Shown here: one piece after another, positions 11,106 through 21,524 of the stretch
How the letters are laid out: every line of letters starts with the position of its first letter
Position numbering within the stretch: the first letter of the stretch is position 1
The notes under the pieces: model-generated
What the model was told of the DNA's origin: nothing
The model's input: the letters and a program-made list of their open reading frames with translations, nothing else
Database searches by the model: none
Assembly: GCA_000969725.1 (NCBI GenBank)
Contig: JXSR01S002613.1
Length of the DNA: 64,000 nt
Direction: 5' to 3' (one strand)
Origin: Ophiothrix spiculata
Lineage: Eukaryota; Echinodermata; Ophiuroidea; Amphilepidida; Ophiotrichidae
Made by a program: the position numbers and the translations under genes

Positions 11106-11997
11106 TAAAGACTCCCAAAACAGTATCGCCTCGTCTCGAAAAAATAGCTCCTGCGCCAATACGGTACTCGCAAACGTAATTTGAAGATATTGTGAACAAG
11201 CGCTGGAATTGCAGCTTTCATTTGACACCCTATTTCTGATAATTGACTGAGAAACACCGAAGTTATGAACATTTAAAACCCTCGAGGTCAATTTTTAAAA
11301 GTTGCTAATTTCATTTTTTGCACTGTACAAACCAGTAGCGCAGACCTAGGATCAAGATGAGGTGAGTTAGGTCACTGAAGCTCGCGTTTTTTTCCATATG
11401 TCATTGGATTCTAACCGTCATCCATCAAGATATTGTTTTTGTTTTCATCTTATTAATGATGAGAAACAATATGGAACTTCAGGTTCAACTGTTAGGCATT
11501 TCTAGCCTTAAAAAACATCGCGCACAGTTATTTGTCCTCTGTGTGGTCTGGTACCTGCGTCATGTCTTTAATGCCAGTAATGACTACCAATTGCATGTCG
11601 TTTCTCTCGTTTTATGTCGTTTTTTCATTATTTATAACAATGAATTAATGAAAAATTAATGAAAAAATCCATATCTTGATTATTGTTGACGGATAATGCT
11701 TAGATACCAATGACCGCGTGTTTCATTGACTAAACTTACCTCATTATCATCCTTACTCTTGCGTTACTGGTTTGTACAGTGCGAAAAATGAAATTAGCAA
11801 CTTTTAAAAATCGACCTCGAGGGTTTTAAAAGTCCATAACTTCAATGTTTCTCAGTCAATTGTCAAAAATAAGGTGTCAAATGAAAGCTGAAATTTCAGT
11901 GCTTGTACACAAATTCTTTAAATTACGTTTGTGAGTACCGTATTGGTGCACGAGCCATTTTTTCGAGGTGAGGCGATACTTTTTTTGGAGTCTTTAT
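11106..11997. mobile_element. Large foldback element, about 890 bp
   Basis: The arms start AAAGACTCC and GGAGTCTTT and remain alignable as inverted repeats for at least 250 bp, through TTTAAAACCCTCGAGGTC and GTACAAACCAGTA, and more loosely almost to the centre. It contains no reading frame resembling a transposase. Arm divergence suggests a fairly old copy. Confidence 0.75.
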
Positions 11998-12748
11998 TAA
12001 TCAGCTAATTGATGAATTGATATCTACATAAGCTACTACTACAAATTTTGTGCCAACCTTGACTTTTGCCCAGCGCTCCAACAAGATTTTAAGGTTTTCC
12101 TAGCTTACTTAGTACAAAGTTTCCTTCAATTCCTTATTCTTTCTGAAAAGGGGCTCAACAAGATTTTAAGGGATTTTCTTAATCCAAGTATGTCAAGAAA
12201 AGCACAATGCATTGGGGAAACAGAATGGTTTATGCAAGGACTAAAATTGTCGACTTCAATTAGAAGATATCATAAATTGAACTTGAAAACTATCAGACTG
12301 ACTGAAACTGAAAATGCTTGTTATGCTGAAGGTAAAATGCAGTTTAAAAGTATGAATCTAGAAGTTGGAAATGCACACAAAGTTCTAATCTCCCTTGGAT
12401 CACGAATTGCCCAGGACTTACATTGGCGTGCCCAGGGGGTGGCTTTGAGGGCTGAAACCCCTGCAAGATTGTAAAAATAATTTAAAATCAGCCTGTTTTT
12501 AATGATTTTTACCACTCAGCCACCCTCAAAATTGGCAAATCCCCTTTAGCCCCCACAAGGAAAAATCCTGCGCACGCAGTGACTTAAATTATTACCCAGC
12601 CCTAGCTGGACTCAAAATGTTCAACTTAAGGCATTCTTGCAACTTTTCACTCATTCAGAAACACAAAAGTATACCTATCTTTCATTGAACAATAAGACTT
12701 TTTCCCTACAGCAATCTTGCGTGTTCTGCAACTGCTGCAATGTGTAAT

Positions 12749-13004
12749 GCCAAAAAAAATAAATTGTTATGTTGCCCACAGCGACCGACCCTATTCAAAA
12801 AAAAAAAAAATAGGGTCGGGAAAGCACCCAATTTTGCTCAGATTGGGTGTTTTTTGAGAAAATATTTTGAAAATAGTGGAAAATGCACCCAAATTTGGTA
12901 CTTTGGGTGCTCTTTAAAAAAAAAATTAAAAAAAAATATTTTCCGACTGACTGACTAAATTTTTCAGAAATCCCACTTGAGGGCAACAATTATTTTTTTT
13001 TGCC
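12749..13004. mobile_element. MITE family H4, divergent copy
   Basis: The ends GCCAAAAAAAATAAATTGTT and a complementary GGCAACAATTATTTTTTTTT enclose GACCGACCCTATT-type subterminal repeats. Better copies lie at 51906-52226 and 54112-54454. Confidence 0.6.
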
Positions 13005-13149
13005 TAATTGTCCTATAACATGCAACAATAACAAAAATTGAAAATACAAGATGCAATTATTACACGCAAGTATGTTGTTGTGATGCGTTCTCCCTGATTT
13101 CGCAACTTTTTCCAATTCTAGCTGATCTTAAAGAAATGATGATTACCTG

Positions 13150-13236
13150 TGTTTTGACCATGATTCGAACCAAGGACCTTCCGTTTCCCAAGCAAGTGAC
13201 AGCAATAGCAAACCAGCACTAAGCCGCTGCCCCGCC
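13150..13236 (-). repeat. tRNA-derived SINE head, minus strand
   Basis: On the minus strand a B box (GGTTCGAATCA) follows an A-box-like GGCTTAGTGCTGG at tRNA-like spacing, with a GGTCC stem next to the B box. Overall folding is imperfect. Confidence 0.5.
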
Positions 13237-13570
13237 AGCTACATATATTTGGTCTCCCAACTTCAAGTCTATGATGTATTTGGACTTTTTGTGTGACTCT
13301 GTTCTGGAATATTTCTCCATAATCAACTTCAATATAAAAGGGGTTGAACACACTTTTGTTATCTACATATAGTCAAGACAGGACAGACCAAATGGCCTCC
13401 CGTTCTTATTCCTTTAATCCTAATATCGCTTGATCTAGTTTGCGTGCAAGAAATACTGATTAAAGAACCTCTTCGTAAGATTAGAAATGGCAGTGTCATG
13501 TGCACTCTTAACAATTTTTCCTGGAAAAACGGGGAAAATCAGCTAATTGATGAATTGATATCTACATAAG

Positions 13571-15849
13571 TTAAGCCTCTGTCACATAGAATTAAAATTA
13601 AATAACAAAATGTAACTGCATCTTTATTATGATACTGCAATCCCACTTTTTATATTTTGATATGACCCGAACCATTTGTTACAAAATATCCCACTCAATT
13701 TCATAAATAAATGCAACACAAGTTCACAAAATATACCAATTTTCCATTTATTATATGAAAAATACAATTCCTAACACTGCTTGAACCTGCAGAATCCTTG
13801 ATCAGATATAGAACATGATGCGAACCAGTCTCGCCTGCTTTATTAACCTTATTCATATGATATCATCATTTACCTCTGTTCAATTTTTGATCATATTTGG
13901 AATTGACCTTAAATGACCTTGACCTTCACCTGAACCCACTAAAGCTGAATTCATACTCAAAACGCAATGCGTTGCGTTTCCGATAATTTTCACCGCAAAT
14001 TAATTCACACTCAAAAACGCAAACGGACTGCGGCAGGAGATAAAATATGTAGTACTAAGTAGACCCTACAAAACAAGAATATGACAAAGAAAAAATGATA
14101 TGAGCGTTTTGGCATGAGGTTGCCGATTTCGGAAGACTTGCACCATGTATTTGTATAGGTGGTAATATATATGAAGTTCAGAAATTTGTTGAAATGGCAT
14201 GATACATGAAAGATAGTGTTAAAGGTGTTCAATACAAATAAATAAAACAAAGTGTTTTCGAGGTAAAAAGGTGTTATTTTAAAAGTTTTTTTCGTCATTT
14301 TATCAAGTTTGGAGAACAAAGGTTGATAAATAGGATAGAAAATTGATTGCTAAACATGCAATTTTTATCACGTTCCAGATTCTTGGAACTCAAAATTTCA
14401 TATAACTTGAATCATCTACAAGGGTTGTAGGGATAGGACATACAAACAATCTTGTACATTGCCTGAAAATAATACCGTAGTGTAAATGAATGCAAATTAA
14501 TTTCAGACATAAAGACAAAGGCTTAAGTGGAATAAATCCATTGTCTTTTTTGCTCAAATTGCTTCTGCTCTTCTGTTTTTCTTCCCTCTTTTGGTTGTTT
14601 GGTCGCTAATCACGGCATTAACAGCGCAGTTGTTGCCAAGATAACCAATTCACCTCGACCCCTTCTCCAAAGCTGGAATTGTAATCAGGTAGAGAATTCC
14701 TGGTGCGGACTCTTGAGATTTGAACGAGGTATTTGGACATCTAAGTCATGGATATAACAGGGCGTTTAAGACAGGGATCAAACTGTAGATGTTCAGGAAA
14801 CGGTTAACAAGAAAGTCTGAGGCTGATCTAAATATGTTGGTTTCTACAGTAGACTTTCAAAAATTTGTAGGCTGCATTATACCACAACATAACCACGCAA
14901 GTGATGCTGGACAGGGAAAGCCAAATGGCCGAGGGGAAAGGGGTCCTGTTGGTGAAGTATTAAGGAAACAATTTAGATAATTTCATGATCTTCAGCATAT
15001 GAACAGATCCGAAAAGAACTCCTGAAGTTACCATATGTAGCATAAAAAGAACTTATATCTTATGTATTAGAAACACATTGGCCTAAAGTTGGGAAAAACT
15101 TTTGTCTCATTTTTGACTATTCACCATGATTGTGGGAAACTTTTGTCTCAGTTTTGATTATTCACCATGATCTAAATCATTAGACCTAATGGTCTAGAAT
15201 ATCAAGGTATGCTGCAAAACACAGAACAATATGTATATTTGAAATGTACAAGCTATTGCTGGTCAGATATTATTTTCTATGCACTTTATTACTTCCCTTA
15301 CAGTATATTTACCCTTGCCATAATTGTTATTTATGGAAATACCTGTTCAAGCCTTTTCACAGCTGTATGCTGGTATTCATTATAAGCAAAAAATGAAGTT
15401 ACCCTTGCCCACAAAATTTACAATTATGCATTTAAACATGCTTAACGATTTGTCATTCAATACTTTTACATATATGATTAATTGTTAAAAATGATATTGG
15501 ATAGTTTAAAATTGATTTTATGTACAATATAATGTATGTTTGTACATGCAAAGCGTCGACTATTACTTAAAACCTGTCGAATTCGGAAACCTTGTCAGCA
15601 AATTTTCAAAGGGTGTGTACAGGGGGGTTATGCAACTTTTTTCTCAAAATTTCTTTCATATTCTTGATTTGTATTGTGATACCATATTTTGAAGGGGGCC
15701 CCGCATTAAAATGTCAAAATTTGCAAATTAACACACACCCCTAATATAAGACACTTCTGGAATGTTGTTAAAGAGAGCTAGATGGCTAAATTTAGCTCCT
15801 CAAACGTGATGGTCTGTACTTCTATTTGGTCAGACAGCAGGTACAAATT
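13571..15849. other. Unassigned noncoding stretch
   Basis: No coding exon is recognised in about 2.3 kb. A short TGACCTTGACCTT tract lies near 13915. An imperfect tandem duplication of about 43 bp (AACTTTTGTCTCA phrase) lies at about 15092-15171. Open frames on both strands lack any domain. Confidence 0.35.
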
Positions 15850-16191
15850 AGGCCCAAAAAATAAATTGTTTGGTTGTCTTCCACAACTTTTTCTGAGTAA
15901 GTGCAGGCGGCGGATTTTTTTTTCCCTTATAAAGATTTTTTTTTCAAATGGAAGTGAAAATTACACACAATTATGGCCTCTATAAAGATGCAAATAAGTC
16001 TACTGTACCAAAAAATCGCTTTATACAAGTTTAAAAACAGTTTTAAATGGAAACAAAATGAAAACAGCAACTTTAAAAATATTTTCAAAAAATGAAAATT
16101 CTAAAAGAAAAAAAAACTTTTTTTGGAAATCTGAGAATTAGGCGGTATACTTTTGTACAGTAAAAACCAAACAACTTTTTTTTTTTGGCCT
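15850..16191. mobile_element. MITE family H4, degraded copy
   Basis: The left end GGCCCAAAAAATAAATTGTT and the right end AACTTTTTTTTTTTGGCC are recognisable, and AACCAAACAAC-type subterminal sequence is kept. The interior has diverged strongly. Confidence 0.5.
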
Positions 16192-16248
16192 TATGCCGAC
16201 TAGAACCAGAAGGTACAAAATGTAGGTAGGTATGAATGTGTGTATTAA

Positions 16249-16765
16249 AGGGGCATTGGACAAGTTCAGCATCATCCCCAAACTTTTCCCCATTCATTTT
16301 GGGATTTTTGCATCATTTGAAGTGTTAGCGGTAATAATGACAGTATGCAAAGTTTCATTATCAAATTCAAACCCTTTATATCAAAATATTTAGATATTCT
16401 TTTATTTCTAATTATCGTTGTCGACAACGATAAATACTGCCCTCTATAGCTGAATTTTTAAAATTGGCCTTTTCAGGAGATCTAATGCAAACTTTAAACT
16501 TCATTTGATTTATCTGCAATCTATGATATAAAACGAATCTTTTACAAACAAATATTTGGCTCTTTCATGATATATAGCATCAATAAATACGTTTAGAGAA
16601 TAGCCTCATACCCATGATCAACATACAAAATAAAATTCGAATTTTTGACTTTTCTGTAGGTTTTGATCAAAAATTTCCCGATATTTAGTAATTGACTGTT
16701 TTTTTCTAGCATATAAAGTGTAAATAATTCACAAATAAAATTTCAAAATTTTGTCCAATGCCCCT
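16249..16765. mobile_element. TTAA-flanked MITE family T1
   Basis: The inverted termini AGGGGCATTGGACAA and TTGTCCAATGCCCCT are each flanked by TTAA (16245-16248 and 16766-16769). TTAA targets are typical of piggyBac-type elements, but the termini are not canonical. A GTTGTCGACAACG palindrome lies inside. Related left halves lie at 19617 and 20223. Confidence 0.65.
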
Positions 16766-16810
16766 TTAAGCCACAGGTATAACATTCATGTATCCATTCC
16801 TTATTTTGAG

Positions 16811-17635
16811 CAACGCTGTACGGTGCGACCATTTCACTCGCATTTGCGAGTGTTTTTTGTCATGATGCGAACAAAACTTGAATGCTAGGAGCAATTGGCG
16901 ATCATTCTTTTAAACTTACACTCGCCAGCCGTTTTCAACCAAAGTGTGTGTAGATGAAATTAACATGGAATAAACCAATTTTACGGTCATAAACTTGCAG
17001 AATAACGGAAAAATGGACCATAAAATATCATTAAATTCAAGTATCTTGCTCAAATTCTCGTGCAATCAGCTGTCGATCGCTGTTTCAAAAACGTAAACAA
17101 ACCGGACTTATATACCAGACATACATGCATTAATGTGTCATGACGTCATTATTAGCATGTGCTTCACACATGTACCGTACAGAAAAGATAGGCAAATTGT
17201 ACGGCGGGGTATCCCACATGTTGACAATGTATTGTGTTAATTGGGACCTTTCTTGAGCGCTGTCTTTCGTTGGTTGAAAGTTTTGATAGTTGGCTTCAAG
17301 CCTTACAATATGGCGACCAAATGGACATTCATGAACTTTTTTAAACCAAAAACCATGACAACAAGAGAGCAGTAAAAAGTTAAGGAGAAGAAAAGGGATA
17401 TGAACAGATTGATGATAGTGAGCTGTGACCTAGTAATAGTGGTGATTGAAGTAAGCTTAGGAAAGTTAAATCTGACCTCCAGTAATTATCATTAGTTAAG
17501 TTTTGTTCTTTATTAACACAGCAATTGTAAAATTGGCTCCCAAATGTTTTATCATTTGAGCCATTTTATGGCCCCTAAAATTTTATTCTCAGGAGCCATT
17601 GGCTAGTAAATCGAAATTTTCACCGTACAGCGTTG
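16811..17635. mobile_element. Non-autonomous hAT-like element
   Basis: The termini CAACGCTGTACGGTG and their exact complement bound 825 bp. The 8 bp outside are ATTTTGAG and ATGTTGAG, one mismatch apart, consistent with a hAT target duplication. The interior shows no transposase frame. Confidence 0.7.
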
Positions 17636-18297
17636 ATGTTGAGTTAAAATAATTAAGAATAACAATGAAAGTAACAATATGAAAGGTACCCTGCCGTTCT
17701 GTCTGGGTATACAAGGTAGTGCAAAATACAACAATGTGAACAAACTTTGTGAAAATACATACAGTAGAACATTCATTCATTTCATATTTAATGAAATTAA
17801 AGTGTAAACCAAACTCTTTCAAATCACTACTTAAAAAGTGTAATCAAACTTTGATGTCTGATCATCAACATTTTGTATTGTTTGTGGATGCATTCTTTTT
17901 TCTTTTCTTTTTTTTTTTTGAAAGTGTAGGTGCAAGCCATCAAAATTTTGAAAATGCACGTTAGTATCAAGAAATACACCACAAACAATACACCGAGGGA
18001 TGAGAGCAACTAGACTGTAAATGCATTTTAACAATCCTGAAAACAAAAGATTTCAAGACCTAACGTGTCTTACAGATAAATGATGTTATACACATAGACT
18101 ATTAATCTTGAAAGCACCATCAGGTCTCAAAACCTTACAAATTAGAAGGGCTTGTATTTTGAAAATACCTGGTGTGCTACAAATAGCACTTCTCAAGTTC
18201 TTCAGGTGTGCTGTATGAGTGCATTTCGTATCTAATTGTGTTTAATTTCACCAGATGTAGATGTGCTGAAAATCACACTCCTGAAGATCATTTGTGA
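17636..18297. other. Unassigned noncoding stretch
   Basis: No exon or bounded element is recognised. A pyrimidine-rich run lies near 17893-17920. Confidence 0.35.
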
Positions 18298-18541
18298 TGA
18301 CTCACCCCGAAAAGTGGAACTTTGCGACAAAACACTTTTCAAGAAACTGATGAAAATAGGCAGCAAAAAATAAAGAAAATAATAAGAATGATCTAGTAGA
18401 TTTTCTGTTGTAAAATTTGATTGCCTCGATCAATTTCAACAAATAAGGTGCCATTTTAAAGCTTAGAAAATGCTGTAACAGATGAAATGATACAATCAAA
18501 ATTGATATAATTTGCAAAGTCCCCCCTTTCGGGGTGAGCCA
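18298..18541. mobile_element. MITE family H2, copy 2
   Basis: It is homologous end to end with 6944-7184, including the termini CTCACCCCGAAAAG and CTTTCGGGGTGAG and the interior around TTTTCTGTTGTAAAA. Confidence 0.75.
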
Positions 18542-19525
18542 TCACATTTTAGGTGTGTGATGGTGTGCTATTGCACTCGCTCGCCTCAAAATACAAGGCC
18601 TAAATTAGGGATTTTTGCCTTGCAAATACGGCCTTGTTGCTCTCAACATGTAGATCAACCTTCAACAAAATTTATTCTGATCAGGCATACCTGGGCAAAA
18701 TATTATCTTGGACAGCTTGAGCATCAAAGACAAAACAGCTACATTGGAATGAAAAGTAGTTCAACAAGAGACCCTTCAATCAAGGGTCTATTCCTATGGG
18801 AAAAAGCTCTGGGCTCAAGTCTCCGCAATAAAACTCCACAAATAAATTCATTTCTGGTCTGCCTGAGGGTCCATATTACAACAGGTACCCAAAATTATAC
18901 ACTAGGTTTCAAAACTGGGTTATTACTAGGAATTTTCTTGTCCAGTGCTCATGCATACTTTCTAGTCGGTAACAAATGAGTTTGCAAAGGAAAATTGCAA
19001 GACAGGAAGGACTGGATCGCGTTCTTTCCTGTCCTCCAGACGGTGGGTTTACAATCCGCCAGACGCTATCAGCACTGTTTACAATCATGAGCTGAGTAAT
19101 GGACTTGACTGCTTGTTTGGTTGGTTAGGAATCAAGATTAGATAAGATTAGTTTACAAATTCATTGACTCTTGGAAATGAATGGAAAACAGACCCACCCA
19201 CAGGCATCGATGTTCCACTATTTTGTACCGATGGTGGGCCATTAGTCTGTGCAGTATTTTGTTGTTACTTAGTATTTTTTGAACATTTAAACTTTTAACT
19301 GGAACTCGACTCAAAGAGTTAATTGTAAAACTTCATACATCTTAATTTAAATAAAAGCTCTTCCTTATCCTCTGATATTTTTCCAGGGGGAAGAGGCATT
19401 AAAAAGTAGACAATAAGTATAGATGATTGTGAAGCACAAGTTTCTCCCTGTACAAGGTATAAATTTTGATGTTTTCAAAGGGTGAAAGCTCTTTGCTCAC
19501 TTATTAAAGTCAGTATCTATAGATA
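18542..19525. other. Unassigned noncoding stretch
   Basis: A plus-strand open frame of 155 codons begins inside the preceding MITE and continues to 18979, but its protein shows no domain, motif or repeat that I can recognise. I treat the interval as noncoding. Confidence 0.4.
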
Positions 19526-20440
19526 CATGTATGGAAATGACTGAGACTTGTTAAAAGTCTGGAAAAGCCGGCCATCAGCAAACCAGCTTGGTAAGCCAGT
19601 CTCTTGTCCATTAATTAAGGGGCATTGGACAAGTTCAGTATTTTTTTCCTGACATTTCAAGATTTTTCTATCATTTGAAGTGTTAGCGGTAATGGAAGCA
19701 TGCAAACTGTCATTGTCAAATTCAACCCATATAAATCGAAAACATAATTTTCTTTCATAATTAATTATCGTTGTCGACAAAGAAATATAGAGTTGAAAAT
19801 TTAAAATTGGGTTCTATTGGCAGATTCAACAAAANNNNNNNNNNNNNNNNNNNNNNNNNNNNNNNNNNNNNNNNNNNNNNNNNNNNNNNNNNNNNNNNNN
19901 NNNNNNNNNNNNNNNNNNNNNNNNNNNNNNNNNNNNNNNNNNNNNNNNNNNNNNNNNNNNNNNNNNNNNNNNNNNNNNNNNNNNNNNNNNNNNNNNNNNN
20001 NNNNNNNNNNNNNNNNNNNNNNNNNNNNNNNNNNNNNNNATTGTTGAAATGATATGACAAAAATTGATGCATAAATCACTCTCCATGTAACAAATCCACC
20101 ATTTATGGGTGCCCACATTAAAAAGAATGACCATGTATGGAAATGACTGAGACTTGTTAAAAGTCTGGAAAAGCCGGCCATCAGCAAACCAGCTTGGTAA
20201 GCAAGTCTCTTGTCCATTAATTAAGGGGCATTGGACAAGTTCAGTATTTTTTTCCTGACATTTCAAGATTTTTCCATCATTTGAAGTGTTAGCGGTAATG
20301 GAAGCATGCAAACTTTCATTGTCAAATTCAACCCATATAAATCGAAACATAATTTTCTTTCATAATTAATTATCGTTGTCGACAAAGAAATATCTGAGTT
20401 GAAAATTTAAAATTGGGCTCTATTGGCAGATTCAACAAAA
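19526..20440 (+). repeat. Duplicated block around assembly gap
   Basis: The sequence from 19526 to the gap is repeated from 20132 at a constant offset of 606 bp for about 310 bp, with only about seven differences. Both copies include the left part of TTAA-type MITE T1. The right copy continues beyond the point where the left copy meets the gap. This could be a true tandem duplication, or two haplotypes placed side by side by the assembler. Confidence 0.8.
19835..20039. other. Assembly gap, 205 N
   Basis: This is an unbroken run of 205 N bases. Its true size is unknown. Confidence 0.99.
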
Positions 20441-20707
20441 AACTGCAATTTCTTTTGATTTATCTGCAATCTATGAAGTAAAGCAATGTTAACTAGATTT
20501 TACATTGCAAAAGAACAGTGGGTAGAATTTTAAGGAGAGCTAATACTCTTCTCTTGGGTGGGGTTTGTAATCTAGAGTTACCGGTATATTGATTTGCCTG
20601 TATTCAGTTTGTGACAAAAATCTTGACAGTTCATGAGAATAAAAGAGGACTCTCAGACTCGTGAAAAATGATCAAGATATACCTTTGCTCATTTTGGGTC
20701 AATTTAC

Positions 20708-21490
20708 GAGGGGTGTTCAATACTTTTAAGCCTATTAAGACAGGAGAGCCAGTTAGTAAATTAAGCAGTTTATACATTGTATGTTAAAGGGGCAATTCAT
20801 GATCCACTTTTCACCCTCAAGGACACCTCAATCAAAAGTGAGTTTCTTAGCTTATAAGAATCCTCAACTGGTATAATGTTAATCCCCAAACCATTCTTTC
20901 ATATGTGCTTTCATTTTTGAGAAAAGTGAGAAAAAGTGTCATTTTCTAATTATTGTCAGGGCCCCCGACAGTAATTACAACACAGTAGCCTATGGGGATT
21001 TTTCAATATGCTGAAAAGCTTGTAACTTGGAAACGAACGGTCGGAATCAAGTGAAATTTTCAGTATATATTTATTTTGTATTCTTCTTTTTATTTAGCTC
21101 TAGAAAAGAAGCAAGGTTTTTGTCACATCGAAATCATGAATTGCACCTTACAGTAATTCAATTTGAAATATCTGCTCTCATTTTGATGTTACAGAAAATT
21201 ACATCTTAATAGTTCACAAATTCTGGGGGTTTATCTTTACCTTGAAAATGAAAGAAATGTTCAAACTTAACATTGTTCACTGGCATGCAGTAAAAAATCC
21301 CTCTTCCAGGCACAAAAAACTAGCTGCACACAAAGACAAGGTACAAATCATTTATCTAAAAAATTGGGCTCCTGATTCTAAACATAGCAGGGAGAAGGTG
21401 GATGTGGGAGGTCTTAATCTCATGAAGATTATCAATCATGAGAAGCTCTGTTTCTTCTGCATTAGATCACAAACTTATTGAACACCCCTC
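20708..21490. mobile_element. Mariner-like element remnant
   Basis: The ends GAGGGGTGTTCAATA and the complementary TATTGAACACCCCTC sit beside TA dinucleotides, as in Tc1/mariner elements. At 780 bp it is shorter than an autonomous mariner, and no D,D-type transposase motif is readable. It lies in TIGAR intron 2, about 35 bp from exon 2. Confidence 0.55.
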
Positions 21491-21524
21491 TAGCTCTTTA
21501 TCCGGAACCTTGAATTTCACTTAC

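Larger units (their letters stand above)
11999..13570. repeat. 34-bp direct repeat pair
   Basis: An identical 34-bp phrase beginning AATCAGCTAATTGATGAATT occurs at 11999-12032 and 13537-13570. It may be two relics of a dispersed repeat, or the edges of a 1.5-kb duplicated or inserted block. Nothing between them is recognisable as a gene. The stretch holds a MITE at 12749 and a SINE head at 13150. Confidence 0.6.

Noticed and set aside
12190-12474. 94-codon plus-strand frame
   Set aside because: No family resemblance, no neighbouring exons.
14011-14319. 102-codon minus-strand frame
   Set aside because: Phe/Ile/Leu-rich composition as expected from AT-rich DNA, with no domain or splice support.
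18512-18979. 155-codon plus-strand open frame
   Set aside because: It starts inside a MITE terminus and its protein shows no domain, motif, signal peptide or repeat.
19761-20350. Several open frames spanning the N run
   Set aside because: They exist only because N bases do not create stop codons.
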